The position numbers and the translations under genes are program-made. From Candidatus Rokuibacteriota bacterium (GTDB taxonomy: Bacteria > Methylomirabilota > Methylomirabilia > Rokubacteriales > CSP1-6): a stretch of DNA of 53,224 bases. This document shows positions 9,401 to 16,749 of the stretch, one piece after another. Location: NCBI GenBank assembly GCA_016188005.1, contig JACPIQ010000123.1:1-53224 (forward strand). The letters run 5' to 3'. Every line of letters begins with the position of its first letter. Position 1 is the first letter of the stretch. The notes under the pieces were generated by a model, which did not search any database, was not told the origin of the DNA, and saw only the letters and a program-made list of their open reading frames with translations.

Positions 9401-9578
9401 ACTGGCGCTGATCTTGGTCCCGCCGCTCCAACACGTGTTCGGCCTAGCGCCGCTGAGGCCCGAGGAGTGGGGGATGCTGCTGCTCTTCCCGCCCATGATG
9501 CTGGCGCTCGAGGAGAGCCGGAAGCACGCCGTGCGACGGCTGGGTCGGGCCGGCCGGCAGCCTCACGCAGGGACCTGA
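6480..9578 (+). CDS. P-type cation ATPase with N-terminal EIIA-like domain
   Basis: 1032 residues. From about residue 150 it is a P2-type cation ATPase: TGES actuator loop, phosphorylated Asp467 in DKTGTLT, GDGVNDAPAL hinge, NVPEGLLP in membrane helix 4 and a C-terminal helix block. The NVPEG motif resembles Na+/K+ and Ca2+ pumps rather than heavy-metal pumps, so a Na+, K+ or Ca2+ substrate is likely but undetermined. Residues about 20-145 look like a PTS EIIA type-2 domain, retaining a His (about 56) where the phospho-accepting His is expected. That fusion is unusual and may allow phosphorylation-dependent control. The next genes are stress-related. Confidence 0.85.
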   Translation: MASLARSVAVSPFLVGDPLRLGPDVTSVAAVIRESGAHPAAEPAALRVAPGVLLIHALAEGAGGIELRWAQLPHAPALLQGGEPIRAVAILTASLPESGHAMRVAGRLMACLRDPAGMESLASAATREELVTIFSRVEVGAGESPLSTADLLALLRTAAGGLSAAEAARRRAACGSNRLERIGRRSLAARLLDQFTSFFAVLLWVGGAFAFLAGLPELGWAIFGVIVINGIFSFFQEYRAERAVEALQQLLPLEVAVLRDGAELRVPAADLVPGDIVRLEEGDQVPADGQLLQAAGLRVDQSALTGESHPVFKLPALGDERENVPVVERHELLFAGTAAVAGGGTFVVSATGMRTEIGGIAGLTQSVPEEPSPLQREMVRVTRLVTLLAVGFGAGFFVLGMATRALTAGEGFLFALGVIVANVPEGLLPTLTLALALGVQRMARHQSVMKRLSSVETLGATTVICTDKTGTLTQNRMAARSLWASGRCWRSEEVGAVPEPDVAELLEAAVLASQATLERGDPTEVALLATAAAAGIEWDKVRSRHELLTPYPFDSFRKRMTLVRAVEAGACAYVKGAARETLLLCETMRCEGRTVPLTEERRRVILADHDRLAAEGLRILAVALRPLPDGLVGQPGPAVERELTFLGLVALWDPPRPEVEEAVSLCRRAGIRVVMVTGDYGLTAQAIARRIGLPATKVVTGEELERLSAEALRRLVAEPGVLFARTSPAHKLAIVSALKASGEVVAVTGDGVNDAPALRAADIGVAMGKRGSDVAKEAAVMVITDDNFASIVAAVRQGRAIYANMGKFVTYIFASNVPELVPFLAFVFLGIPLPLTVMQILAVDLGTDLLPALALGAEPPEPDIMDRPPRPRNERLLGTGRLLRAYGFLGMAEAAFSLLGFFWTYWLAGWRPGLAMAAAGGLYRRATTMTLAGIVAAQVGNVFACRTDRESVFRAGLLRNRGVLLGIAAEVGLLLALILVPPLQHVFGLAPLRPEEWGMLLLFPPMMLALEESRKHAVRRLGRAGRQPHAGT

Positions 9579-9605
9579 TCGACGCAGTTGGGAGGGAGAT
9601 CACTC

Positions 9606-9980
9606 ATGACCACCAGGCGGGAAGCGGGGGATCCGGCGCTCCTGGAGGAGTTGAGGCGCAGCCTGCGGGAGGCGCGCGCGCGGCTGCTGGCGGCAGTGGC
9701 CCGGACGGAGGAGGAGCTGGCGACGCTCGAGGCGCATCAGCCGGGCGGGCCCATGGAGGACGTGGACAAGGAGACTGTGACGGCCATCCTGTCACGGCTC
9801 GATGGGCGGGAGCGACACGAGCTGGACGAGATCCACGCGGCCCAGGCGAGGCTCGAGACCGGCACCTTCGGTGTCTGCGAGCAGTGCGGGCAGCCCATCG
9901 ACCTGGCGCGGCTCCGGGCGCTCCCGGTGGCCCGCCACTGCCTCCCGTGTCAGCGTCGCCAGGAATCCGCCCCCCGATGA
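9606..9980 (+). CDS. DksA/TraR-type zinc-finger protein
   Basis: 124 residues: an N-terminal coiled-coil region (about 8-45), a central helix and a C-terminal zinc finger with Cys pairs CEQC and CLPC. This is the DksA/TraR architecture, in which a coiled-coil protein enters the RNA polymerase secondary channel and modulates transcription, often with ppGpp. The family is shorter than Escherichia coli DksA but typical of TraR/YocK-like members. ATG 9606 is preferred because GGGAGGGAG lies just upstream. It opens a stress cluster and overlaps the next gene (ATGA). Confidence 0.85.
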   Translation: MTTRREAGDPALLEELRRSLREARARLLAAVARTEEELATLEAHQPGGPMEDVDKETVTAILSRLDGRERHELDEIHAAQARLETGTFGVCEQCGQPIDLARLRALPVARHCLPCQRRQESAPR

Positions 9981-10528
9981 GCCCCGAAGGGGCGAAGAGG
10001 CCGAGCCGCGACGCGGCATGTGCCACGGTAAGGCGAGCTGAAGAGAGCCCCGAAGGGGCGAAGAGGCCAAGCCGCAACGCGACGTCCTCCACGTTCAAGC
10101 CAGATGAAGAAAGCCCCGGAGGGGCGAAGAGGCCAAGCCGCAACGCGACGTCCTCCACGTTCAAGCCAGATGAAGAATCCCCCGAAGGGGCGAAGAGGCC
10201 AAGCCGCGACGCGGCATGTGCGGTGCTACTGGTCGGAGCGCTCGCCCTGGGCGCGGCCTGCGCTGCCGCCCAGGAGAGGTCCGCACTCATCGCCCGGGGC
10301 CAGCAACTGTTCGTGGAGCAGGGGTGCCACGGCTGCCACACCGCGGGCCGGCTCGGCACCCCGCTGGCGACCGATCTCTCGCGGATCGGCGGCAAGTATT
10401 CCGAAAGCTACCTGACCCAGTGGCTGCGAGACCCGGCCGTGCAGAAGCCCACGGCCCACATGCCGCGGATAAATCTGAGCGACAGTGAGGTGCGCGCGCT
10501 GGCGGCCTATCTGGCCTCACTCCGCTAG
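9977..10528 (+). CDS. monohaem cytochrome c with repeat-encoded N-terminal extension
   Basis: The C-terminal 100 residues form a monohaem cytochrome c: hydrophobic export segment, CHGCH haem site and an AHMPRIN motif supplying the Met ligand. Before it, the open frame from ATG 9977 encodes about 80 residues of 22-residue repeats (SPEGAKRPSR-type), the translation of a 66-bp tandem DNA repeat. The repeats precede the export signal, which would be odd for a secreted protein. The functional start may instead be GTG 10223, directly before the hydrophobic stretch, giving 101 residues, but it lacks a ribosome site. Repeat insertion may thus have displaced the original start. The cytochrome call is firm, the start is not. 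Confidence 0.65.
   Translation: MSPEGAKRPSRDAACATVRRAEESPEGAKRPSRNATSSTFKPDEESPGGAKRPSRNATSSTFKPDEESPEGAKRPSRDAACAVLLVGALALGAACAAAQERSALIARGQQLFVEQGCHGCHTAGRLGTPLATDLSRIGGKYSESYLTQWLRDPAVQKPTAHMPRINLSDSEVRALAAYLASLR
9981..10230 (+). repeat. tandem repeat, 66-bp period, about 3.8 copies
   Basis: Units start near 9981, 10047, 10113 and 10179, each opening with a small palindrome CCCCGAAGGGG. Units 2 and 3 are nearly identical over 66 bp. Unit 1 and the last unit share a different tail (GACGCGGCATGTGC), which looks like duplicated flanking sequence. The period is a multiple of three, so the array stays open in the cytochrome frame. No spacer variability or leader is seen, so it is not a CRISPR array. 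Confidence 0.9.
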
Positions 10529-10548
10529 GCAAACGGGAGGAAGCGACC

Positions 10549-10995
10549 ATGAGACAGCTGCGCCGGATCCTGCACGCCACCGACTTCTCGCGTGCCTCGC
10601 GGCGAGCCTTCGAGGAGGCCGTGGCGCTGGCCAGGCGCGGACATGGCCGGCTCGTGCTGGCGCATGTCCTGACGCCGCCGTCGCCCTTCGTCGCCGAGGA
10701 TGGCCTCGGGCAGCCATCCTGGGAAGATCTGCAGCGCCGGGCGAGGAGTGCGGCGACGCGACGGCTCGACCTCCTGCTTGGTGCGGCCAGAGGGGCCGGA
10801 GTGAGGGCCGAGTCGGCGCTGCTCGAGGGCCTTCCCTTCGAGGAGATCGTGCGCCTCGCCCGGCGGCGGCGGTCGGACGTGGTCGTGATCGGCACGCACG
10901 GCCGGAGCGGTGTCGGCCGGCTCCTCATGGGTAGCGTCGCGGCGCGGGTGTTGCGGCTGGCCCCCTGCCCGGTCCTCACCGTCCGTGGCCGCTAG
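10549..10995 (+). CDS. universal stress protein (single UspA domain)
   Basis: 148 residues forming one UspA fold. The N-terminus has the typical ILHATDFSRAS pattern, and the C-terminus the nucleotide-binding signature GTHGRSGVGRLLMGS (G-x2-G-x9-G-S), so it probably binds ATP. A GGGAGGAAG ribosome site precedes the ATG. It is the first of four Usp genes in 3.6 kb. Such clusters accompany hypoxia, dormancy or energy-stress responses in other bacteria; the particular signal is unknown. Confidence 0.9.
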   Translation: MRQLRRILHATDFSRASRRAFEEAVALARRGHGRLVLAHVLTPPSPFVAEDGLGQPSWEDLQRRARSAATRRLDLLLGAARGAGVRAESALLEGLPFEEIVRLARRRRSDVVVIGTHGRSGVGRLLMGSVAARVLRLAPCPVLTVRGR

Positions 10996-11112
10996 CCTCC
11001 CGCAGGCGGGGACGGGAGGGGTGGGGTCGGCCCGCCCCTCTCTCGGCCCACGGGTGACCCACGTCGGGCGGCCACCTGCCGCGTAAGCCGGCGCCGAAGC
11101 GTTCTCCGGCGG

Positions 11113-11128
11113 TGGCATCCGCGTTGCA
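11113..11128 (+). promoter_or_regulatory. sigma-54 (-24/-12) promoter of the DUF6335/Usp/CBS operon
   Basis: TGGCATCCGCGTTGCA has TGGCA and TTGCA with the GG-N10-GC spacing of sigma-54 promoters; two of the less conserved central bases deviate. It lies 49 bp before ATG 11177 in the 181-bp gap after the first Usp gene, giving a leader of roughly 37 nt. Confidence 0.6.
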
Positions 11129-11176
11129 CACTCAGGGGCGCGGGCAGGAGGAGTCTGCCCGGAGAGGGCATCCATC

Positions 11177-11539
11177 ATGACGCGCAAGGGCAGGAAGCGG
11201 ACGCGAACAAAGGCGGCCAAGCGCCGGACAACGAGGTCGAGGGAGGCGCCGGTGCCCGTGGCTGAGCTATTCGAGGCGGTCGTGGGCCGTTCGGAGAACG
11301 GCCCGACGCTGAGCGGAGGGGACGTGGACGCCGACTGGCAGCGCGCCGGGAGCTCCGGCGAGGAAGCCGTGGGCGGAAGTGTGGCGACACCGGACCAGGA
11401 TGTCGTGGATGAGATCGGGCGCGCCCTCGGCGTGGAGCAGCCCACCGATGCGCCCGTGAGGCCGTCGGAGGAGATCCTGCGGGACCGGGACCGCCGCTAC
11501 TGGAAGCTCGAGCGGAAGGCCGCGCGGGAGGAGCCATGA
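11177..11539 (+). CDS. DUF6335-type protein
   Basis: 120 residues: a strongly basic N-terminus (about residues 1-22), then a conserved core with LSGGDVDADW, GEEAVGGSVATPDQD and a C-terminal RDRDRRYWKLE segment. The core pattern matches my recollection of DUF6335, a small family of unknown function often found near stress genes. No membrane segment or catalytic motif is visible. It follows a sigma-54-type promoter and overlaps the next Usp gene by four bases. Confidence 0.65.
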   Translation: MTRKGRKRTRTKAAKRRTTRSREAPVPVAELFEAVVGRSENGPTLSGGDVDADWQRAGSSGEEAVGGSVATPDQDVVDEIGRALGVEQPTDAPVRPSEEILRDRDRRYWKLERKAAREEP

Positions 11540-11988
11540 CGGAAGCCGTCTTCTATCGCGTGATCGTTCCCACGGACTTCTCGAGCGGCTCGGAGGAAGC
11601 CTTCGGCATCGCCCTGCGGCTCGCCGGCGTCGCGGGATCCGAGCTGGTGCTGCTGCACGTCCTGGTCGAGACACCGCTCTTCTCGGAGGGCCCCTTCGCG
11701 AAGGACCGGAGCCGCGACGTCTTCGAGGCGGCCCGGCGCTGGGCCGAGCAGAGCCTGGAGGAGTGGGCCGCCAGGGCCCGAGCCGCCGGAGTGAGCGCGA
11801 GGATCGCGCTCAGGACGGGCGTGCCGTTCCAGGAGATCGTGGCGGCGGCCGCCGACGAGCGCGCCGACCTCATCGTGCTTGGCACCCATGGGCGCGGTGG
11901 GATCAACCGCGCCCTCCTGGGCAGCGTGGCGGACCGGGTGATCCGGCTGGCGCCTTGCCCCGTGCTCACCGTGCGTGAGCTCGGGTGA
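11536..11988 (+). CDS. universal stress protein (single UspA domain)
   Basis: 150 residues, one UspA domain beginning VIVPTDFSSGSEEA and ending with the ATP-binding signature GTHGRGGINRALLGS. The ATG overlaps the DUF6335 stop (ATGA), and a CBS-domain gene follows within a few bases, so it is in the middle of a coupled stress operon. ATP binding is likely from the motif; the physiological role is not determinable from sequence. Confidence 0.9.
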   Translation: MTEAVFYRVIVPTDFSSGSEEAFGIALRLAGVAGSELVLLHVLVETPLFSEGPFAKDRSRDVFEAARRWAEQSLEEWAARARAAGVSARIALRTGVPFQEIVAAAADERADLIVLGTHGRGGINRALLGSVADRVIRLAPCPVLTVRELG

Positions 11989-11995
11989 GGATGGG

Positions 11996-12424
11996 ATGGC
12001 GGTGAGGCCCGACGGGCAGGAACGCTACGGCCAGGTGCGGGACTGGATGACGCGCGCCCCGGCGACCGTGGACGACGCCTGTCCGATCGGCGTGGCGCTG
12101 GCGCGGATGCGCAGCGCCGAAATCCGCCATTTGCTGGTCTTCGACGGCGACCGCCTCGTGGGAATCGTCTCGAGCCGCGATCTCGGGCGGCTCGCCGGCG
12201 CCCTGGGACGTGATCCTCTCGCCTCGGAGCCTGTGCGGCGGATCATGACGGAGAACCCGATCACGGTGGCGCCGGAGATGCCGGTGACCCGGGCTGCCCG
12301 GCTGCTGCTCGAGTCCAGGATCGGCGCCCTGCCCGTCCGTGACGACGACGCGATCGTCGGCATCTTCACTTTGTCTGACGCCCTCGAGGCGCTACTCTCG
12401 ATGGTCGAGGGGCCGGGCGCGTGA
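11996..12424 (+). CDS. CBS-domain pair protein
   Basis: 142 residues comprising two CBS domains (about 10-65 and 75-135), with the usual DWMTRAP/IMTENP openings and LVGIVSSRDL / IVGIFTLSDAL closings. Paired CBS domains form a Bateman module that binds adenine nucleotides and senses energy state. ATG 11996 is chosen because AGGA lies 5-6 bases upstream; an in-frame GTG at 11975 lies inside the preceding Usp gene. It sits between Usp genes, consistent with energy-stress sensing. Confidence 0.85.
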   Translation: MAVRPDGQERYGQVRDWMTRAPATVDDACPIGVALARMRSAEIRHLLVFDGDRLVGIVSSRDLGRLAGALGRDPLASEPVRRIMTENPITVAPEMPVTRAARLLLESRIGALPVRDDDAIVGIFTLSDALEALLSMVEGPGA

Positions 12425-12482
12425 GCGAGGTGCCCGCGCCCGCGAACGGCCACGACCGCCTTCAACAAGAGGAGGAGCGCCC

Positions 12483-12599
12483 GTGGGCATCCGGAAGAGC
12501 CAGGGGAAGAACAAGAAGTCGAAGCGACCCGCGGCCGCCGCGACGGTGAGACGCGAGGAGACCCTCCGGAAGGGCGCGCGGCGCGCGCGCCCCGCCTGA
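12483..12599 (+). CDS. small basic protein, 38 residues
   Basis: A GTG start at 12483 has a strong AAGAGGAGGAG ribosome site upstream and encodes 38 residues, rich in Lys and Arg, with no hydrophobic segment. The composition suggests nucleic-acid or ribosome binding, but I recognise no family. It lies between the CBS and tandem-Usp genes in the same direction. The ribosome site is the best evidence that it is translated. Confidence 0.45.
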   Translation: MGIRKSQGKNKKSKRPAAAATVRREETLRKGARRARPA

Positions 12600-12614
12600 C
12601 CGGCGCGGCCAGCC

Positions 12615-13499
12615 ATGGCGTCTGGCAAGGGCTTTCAGGTGGTGGTGGCCACTGACGGGTCGCCTCAGGGACAGGCGGCGGTGGCGACGGCGGCAGGCTT
12701 CCCCTGGCCGACGGGCGCGAGGGCGCGAGTGGTGATCGCGCGGGGCGCGGTGGCCTGGGGCAAGATGCCCGGTGGGCTCTTGGCGGCTCTCGGTGCGAAC
12801 CTCGGGCGCATCGCCGCCGATGCCCGCCGCACGCTGGCTCGTCGCCTCCGGCGCGCCGAGGCCGTCGTTCTCCCTGTGGATCCTGTGGAGGCCATCATCT
12901 CTCAGGCCCGGCGGCTCCAGGCGGGGGCGATCGTCGTGGGCTCCCGGGGCCACGGCGCCCTGGGGCGCCTCGTCCTCGGCAGTGTCTCCCGTGGAGTGGT
13001 GAGGCGAGCCCGGTGTCCCGTGCTGGTGGTCAAGGGGCGGGCGCGCGGGGCGGGCCGCGCGGTCATCGGCGTGGACGGGTCTGCAGGGGCGCGCCGGGCC
13101 GTGGACTTCGTCTGCGGTCTCCTTCCACCTCCAAGGGGCCGCGTCACTCTGGTGTCCGTGCTGGAGCCGATGCGCGCCCCTTCGCTGGGGCTACTGCCGG
13201 CCCCGGTGCGGTCGGCCCTGCGAGGGGAGGTGGCGGCAGTCCACCTCGAGCGCCTGCGCCGGAGCCGCAAGGATCTCGACGAGGCCGCGGCGAGGCTCCA
13301 AGCGGCGGGCTGGAAAACCGAGACCTGGGTCCGCACGGGAGTGCCGGCGCCTGAGCTGCTCAGGGCCGCGAAGGCGGCCCGGGCCGACTTCGTGGCGGTT
13401 GGGGCACGCGGCGTGGGCGGTGTCGAGCGGCTTCTCCTGGGGAGCGTCGCGGAGTCCGTGCTGAATGACGCTTCCGTACCGGTGCTGGTCGCCCGGTGA
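12615..13499 (+). CDS. tandem UspA-domain universal stress protein
   Basis: 294 residues with two UspA domains (about 1-140 and 150-294). The first carries GSRGHGALGRLVLGS and the second GARGVGGVERLLLGS, both matching the ATP-binding Usp signature. The first domain starts VVVATDGSPQGQAA, the second VIGVDGSAGARRA. Two-domain Usps act as internal dimers. No clear ribosome site precedes the ATG, though spacing to the previous small gene is only 15 bases, so translation may be coupled. Confidence 0.88.
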   Translation: MASGKGFQVVVATDGSPQGQAAVATAAGFPWPTGARARVVIARGAVAWGKMPGGLLAALGANLGRIAADARRTLARRLRRAEAVVLPVDPVEAIISQARRLQAGAIVVGSRGHGALGRLVLGSVSRGVVRRARCPVLVVKGRARGAGRAVIGVDGSAGARRAVDFVCGLLPPPRGRVTLVSVLEPMRAPSLGLLPAPVRSALRGEVAAVHLERLRRSRKDLDEAAARLQAAGWKTETWVRTGVPAPELLRAAKAARADFVAVGARGVGGVERLLLGSVAESVLNDASVPVLVAR

Positions 13500-13567
13500 G
13501 GCCAGTCGCCGGAACCACGAGGGGTGTGCTGCTCTTGCGGAGCGCTTGAGTTCGGAGGGAACGAGCC

Positions 13568-14137
13568 ATGGACATTCATCGGGTGCTGTTTCCCACGGAC
13601 TTCTCGGCCAGCGCCGAAGCGGCAGGACGCGTGGCCGTGGACATGGCGCGGCAGTGGGGCGCCACGCTGCACGTGGTTCACGTGGTGCCGCCCGTCACCG
13701 ACGCGGCGAACGCAGCGGATCGCCTGAGCCGCGCGGCGCAGTCGCTGGCCCCGGGCCCGGCCCCCGAGACAGCGCTCCTCTCGGGACGCGCGGCTCGCGA
13801 GATCGTGGCGTATGCGCGGGACAAGCACGTGGATCTCATCGTGCTCGGCAGTCACGGCCGCACAGGGGTGAGTCGGGCCATCCTCGGCAGCGTGGCCGAG
13901 GGAGTCGTGCGCCTGGCGTCCTGCCTCGTCCTCACGGTGCCTGCCGGGGCCGCCGTGCTCAAGGGGGCAGCCAGCGCGCCGGTCGAGGCCCCGGCTCACC
14001 CATCGCCACGCTGCCTGGTCTGCGCGGAGGGGACAGATACGCTGATCTGCGAGCCGTGCCGGACCAAGATCCGGGGCGAGGCGCTCGAGCAGAAGCTCGA
14101 GGCCGAGCGGGCCGGTCGGCGCGGCTCCGCGACTTGA
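13568..14137 (+). CDS. universal stress protein with C-terminal zinc-ribbon-like tail
   Basis: 189 residues. Residues 1-125 form one UspA domain (VLFPTDFSASAEAA; nucleotide motif GSHGRTGVSRAILGS). A Pro/Ala linker leads to a short C-terminal module with two Cys pairs, CLVC and CEPC, 12 residues apart, followed by a charged helix. The four Cys probably bind zinc, adding a protein- or nucleic-acid-binding tail to the Usp fold. A GGAGGGA ribosome site precedes ATG 13568. It ends the stress cluster; the 234-bp gap before the oxidase locus shows only a hairpin without a T run. Confidence 0.82.
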   Translation: MDIHRVLFPTDFSASAEAAGRVAVDMARQWGATLHVVHVVPPVTDAANAADRLSRAAQSLAPGPAPETALLSGRAAREIVAYARDKHVDLIVLGSHGRTGVSRAILGSVAEGVVRLASCLVLTVPAGAAVLKGAASAPVEAPAHPSPRCLVCAEGTDTLICEPCRTKIRGEALEQKLEAERAGRRGSAT

Positions 14138-14371
14138 TGCCCTCGCCTGGGACGAACGAACCAGCACTCTGATCCGCTGCCTCGTCCGCCCGGGCGAGTG
14201 CCCGCGGGACAGCCTCCCCACGGCGCATCCGGCGTGGGGGCGGATTCCAGGCCGTGCTCATGCGGGAGCCCGAGGCGGTGACCGAGCAGGATCTCGCCCG
14301 GGCGCGATCCCGGTGTCCGCGCCCCCGGCGCGCCAGGACGGGGCGAACACGAGGAAGGAGACGGGCAAGGC

Positions 14372-16579
14372 ATGAGTGATCGAGCCGAGCGGTTCGTCTA
14401 CGACGATGGCATCGTCCGCATGTTCCTGTTGGCGACCGTGGTCTGGGGGGCCGTCGGCACGGCCGTGGGGCTCCTGATCGCGCTCCAGCTGGTACACCCG
14501 CTCTTCAACTTCGAGACGCCGTGGCTGTCCTTCGGGCGCCTCCGCCCGCTGCACACCAACGCGGTGATCTTCGCCTTCGCGGGCAACGCCATCTTCACCG
14601 GCGTCTACTACTCGGCGCAGCGCCTCCTGCGGGCGCGCATGTGGAGCGACCTGCTGGGGCGGATGCACTTCTGGGGCTGGCAGGCGATCATCGTGGCCGC
14701 CGCCGTGACGCTGCCGCTGGGCTACAGCCAGTCGAAGGAGTACGCCGAGCTGGAGTGGCCCGTCGACATCGCCATCACGCTCGTCTGGGTGATCTTCGCG
14801 GTGAACTTCTTCGGCACCGTGGCGCGGCGTCGCGAGCGCCACCTCTACGTGGCGCTCTGGTTCTACATCGCCACCCTCGTTGCCATCGCCGTGCTGCACA
14901 TCTTCAACAACCTCGTGGTCGTCGCGGGCCCCATGAAGAGCTACACCGTCTACGCCGGGGTGCAGGACGCCTTCATGCAGTGGTGGTACGGGCACAACGC
15001 CGTGGCCTTCTTCCTGACCACACCGTTCCTCGGGCTCATGTACTACTTCCTGCCGAAGGCCGCGGAGCGGCCGATCTTCTCCTACCGGCTGTCCATCCTC
15101 CACTTCTGGACGCTGGTCTTCATCTACATCTGGGCCGGGCCGCACCATCTCCACTACACGGCGCTGCCGGCCTGGGCCTCCACGCTCGGCATGCTCTTCT
15201 CGATCATGCTCTGGATGCCCTCGTGGGGGGGGATGGTCAACGGCCTCCTGACGCTCCGCGGGGCGTGGCACAAGGTCACGGAGGACCCCGTCCTCAAGTT
15301 CTTCGTGGTCGCCGTCACCTTCTACGGCATGTCCACCTTCGAGGGGCCGACGCTTTCCATCAAGAGCGTGAACGCGCTCTCGCACTACACGGACTGGACC
15401 ATCGCGCACGTGCACGCGGGGACGCTGGGGTGGGTGGGCTTCATGGTGTTCGGGATGGTGTACTGGCTGCTGCCGCGCGTGTTCCAGGCGGAGCTGTGGA
15501 GCCGGAAGGCGGCGGAGCTGCACTTCTGGCTCGGCACCGTGGGGATCCTCCTCTACATCGTCGCGATCTACGCCGCCGGCCTCACGCAGGGCCTCATGTG
15601 GCGGGCCTTCGACGAGACCGGGCGGCTCGCCTACCCGGACTTCGTCGAGACGACGCTCAGGCTCATCCCCATGTACTGGGTCCGGGTGGTCGGCGGCGCC
15701 CTCTACGTCGCGGGCGTGCTGCTCTGCCTGGTCAACGTCGCCATGACGTGGCGGGGCCGGCCGGCGCGGTACGCCGAGCGCGTCCAGGAGGCGCCTGCGC
15801 TCTCGCCCGGCTACCCGGCCGGGGAGGGGCAGCCGGAGGCGGCCGGTCTCTCGGCGCTGGCGCGCTTCAGACGCGCCGCGTGGCACCGGCGCTGGGAGGG
15901 CCTCCCCGCCACCTTCACCGCGTGGGTGGTGGTGGCCGTGGTGAGCGCCTCGCTCTTCGAGATCGTGCCGATGTTCCTCGTCCGGTCGAACGCGCCCAGC
16001 ATCGCCGCGGTGCGGCCGTACACGCCGCTGGAGCTGGCAGGACGGGACATCTACGTGGCCGAGGGGTGCAACAACTGCCACTCGCAGATGGTGCGTCCGA
16101 TCCGCGCCGAGACCGTCCGGTACGGCGAGTACAGCAAGCCGGGCGAGTTCGTCTACGACCACCCGTTCCTGTGGGGCTCACGGCGGATCGGCCCCGACCT
16201 GCACCGGGTCGGGGGGAAGTACCCGCACCTCTGGCACGTGCGGCACATGGAGGACCCGCGCTCGACGACGCCGCAGTCCATCATGCCCGCCTACGAGTGG
16301 CTGCTGCGCCAGCCGCTGGACTGGGGCTCGCTGGCGGCCAACGTCAGGGCCCAGGTGAGCCTCGGCGTGCCCTATCGGCCCGAGGAGGTGGAGCGGGCCG
16401 CCGACCTCGGGCGGCAGCAGGCGCACGGCATCGCCCGGGAGGTGGTCCGGCAGGGCGGGCCTCCGGGGCTCGAGGAGAGGAAGATCGTGGCTCTCGTCGC
16501 CTATCTGCAGCGCCTGGGGACGGACATCAAGGCGCCCCGCCCGGCCACGGCCCAGGCGCGGGCGCAGGCTCTCCGATGA
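14372..16579 (+). CDS. ccoNO: cbb3 cytochrome c oxidase fused subunits I-II (CcoN-CcoO)
   Basis: 735 residues. Residues 1 to about 475 form the CcoN haem-copper core with many membrane helices and conserved His motifs, including GRLRPLHTNAV, HNAVAFF, GPHHLHY and TIAHVHAGTLG. After a linker, a membrane anchor precedes a CcoO domain with CNNCH at residue 566 and IMPAYEWLL near the Met ligand. CcoN and CcoO are normally separate polypeptides; the fusion is known in some lineages. Together they form the oxygen-reducing core and its monohaem subunit, suited to low oxygen. The gene heads the locus. Confidence 0.95.
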   Translation: MSDRAERFVYDDGIVRMFLLATVVWGAVGTAVGLLIALQLVHPLFNFETPWLSFGRLRPLHTNAVIFAFAGNAIFTGVYYSAQRLLRARMWSDLLGRMHFWGWQAIIVAAAVTLPLGYSQSKEYAELEWPVDIAITLVWVIFAVNFFGTVARRRERHLYVALWFYIATLVAIAVLHIFNNLVVVAGPMKSYTVYAGVQDAFMQWWYGHNAVAFFLTTPFLGLMYYFLPKAAERPIFSYRLSILHFWTLVFIYIWAGPHHLHYTALPAWASTLGMLFSIMLWMPSWGGMVNGLLTLRGAWHKVTEDPVLKFFVVAVTFYGMSTFEGPTLSIKSVNALSHYTDWTIAHVHAGTLGWVGFMVFGMVYWLLPRVFQAELWSRKAAELHFWLGTVGILLYIVAIYAAGLTQGLMWRAFDETGRLAYPDFVETTLRLIPMYWVRVVGGALYVAGVLLCLVNVAMTWRGRPARYAERVQEAPALSPGYPAGEGQPEAAGLSALARFRRAAWHRRWEGLPATFTAWVVVAVVSASLFEIVPMFLVRSNAPSIAAVRPYTPLELAGRDIYVAEGCNNCHSQMVRPIRAETVRYGEYSKPGEFVYDHPFLWGSRRIGPDLHRVGGKYPHLWHVRHMEDPRSTTPQSIMPAYEWLLRQPLDWGSLAANVRAQVSLGVPYRPEEVERAADLGRQQAHGIAREVVRQGGPPGLEERKIVALVAYLQRLGTDIKAPRPATAQARAQALR

Positions 16580-16749
16580 GCCTCGCCGACGTCATGGGCG
16601 GCACGGGCCTCCAGCTCTTCGCGGAGGTCGGCCTGCTCCTCTCCGTCGGCGCCTTCCTGGCCGTCGGGGTCAGCACCTTTCTTTGCAGGAATCGCGACGC
16701 GCTCGAGCGCGCGCGTCACCTGCCACTGGAGCGCGACGACGATGACTAG
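16576..16749 (+). CDS. ccoQ: CcoQ-like small cbb3 oxidase subunit
   Basis: 57 residues with one hydrophobic helix (about 15-36) and a polar, acidic C-terminus. The ATG overlaps the ccoNO stop and the end overlaps ccoP by eight bases, the position of CcoQ (subunit IV) in cbb3 operons. Sequence conservation of CcoQ is poor, so the call rests on size, topology and location. Confidence 0.75.
   Translation: MSLADVMGGTGLQLFAEVGLLLSVGAFLAVGVSTFLCRNRDALERARHLPLERDDDD

Noticed and set aside
9981-10230. CRISPR array
   Set aside because: Whole 66-bp units repeat in tandem with no unique spacers and no cas genes nearby.
14216-14239. Hairpin CCCCACG...CGTGGGG as terminator of the Usp cluster
   Set aside because: The stem is good but no T run follows, so it was not listed as a terminator.
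14258-16162. Very long open frame on the minus strand opposite ccoNO, and many others opposite real genes
   Set aside because: They mirror codon bias of GC-rich genes on the plus strand, have low-complexity His/Arg/Pro composition and no domains.
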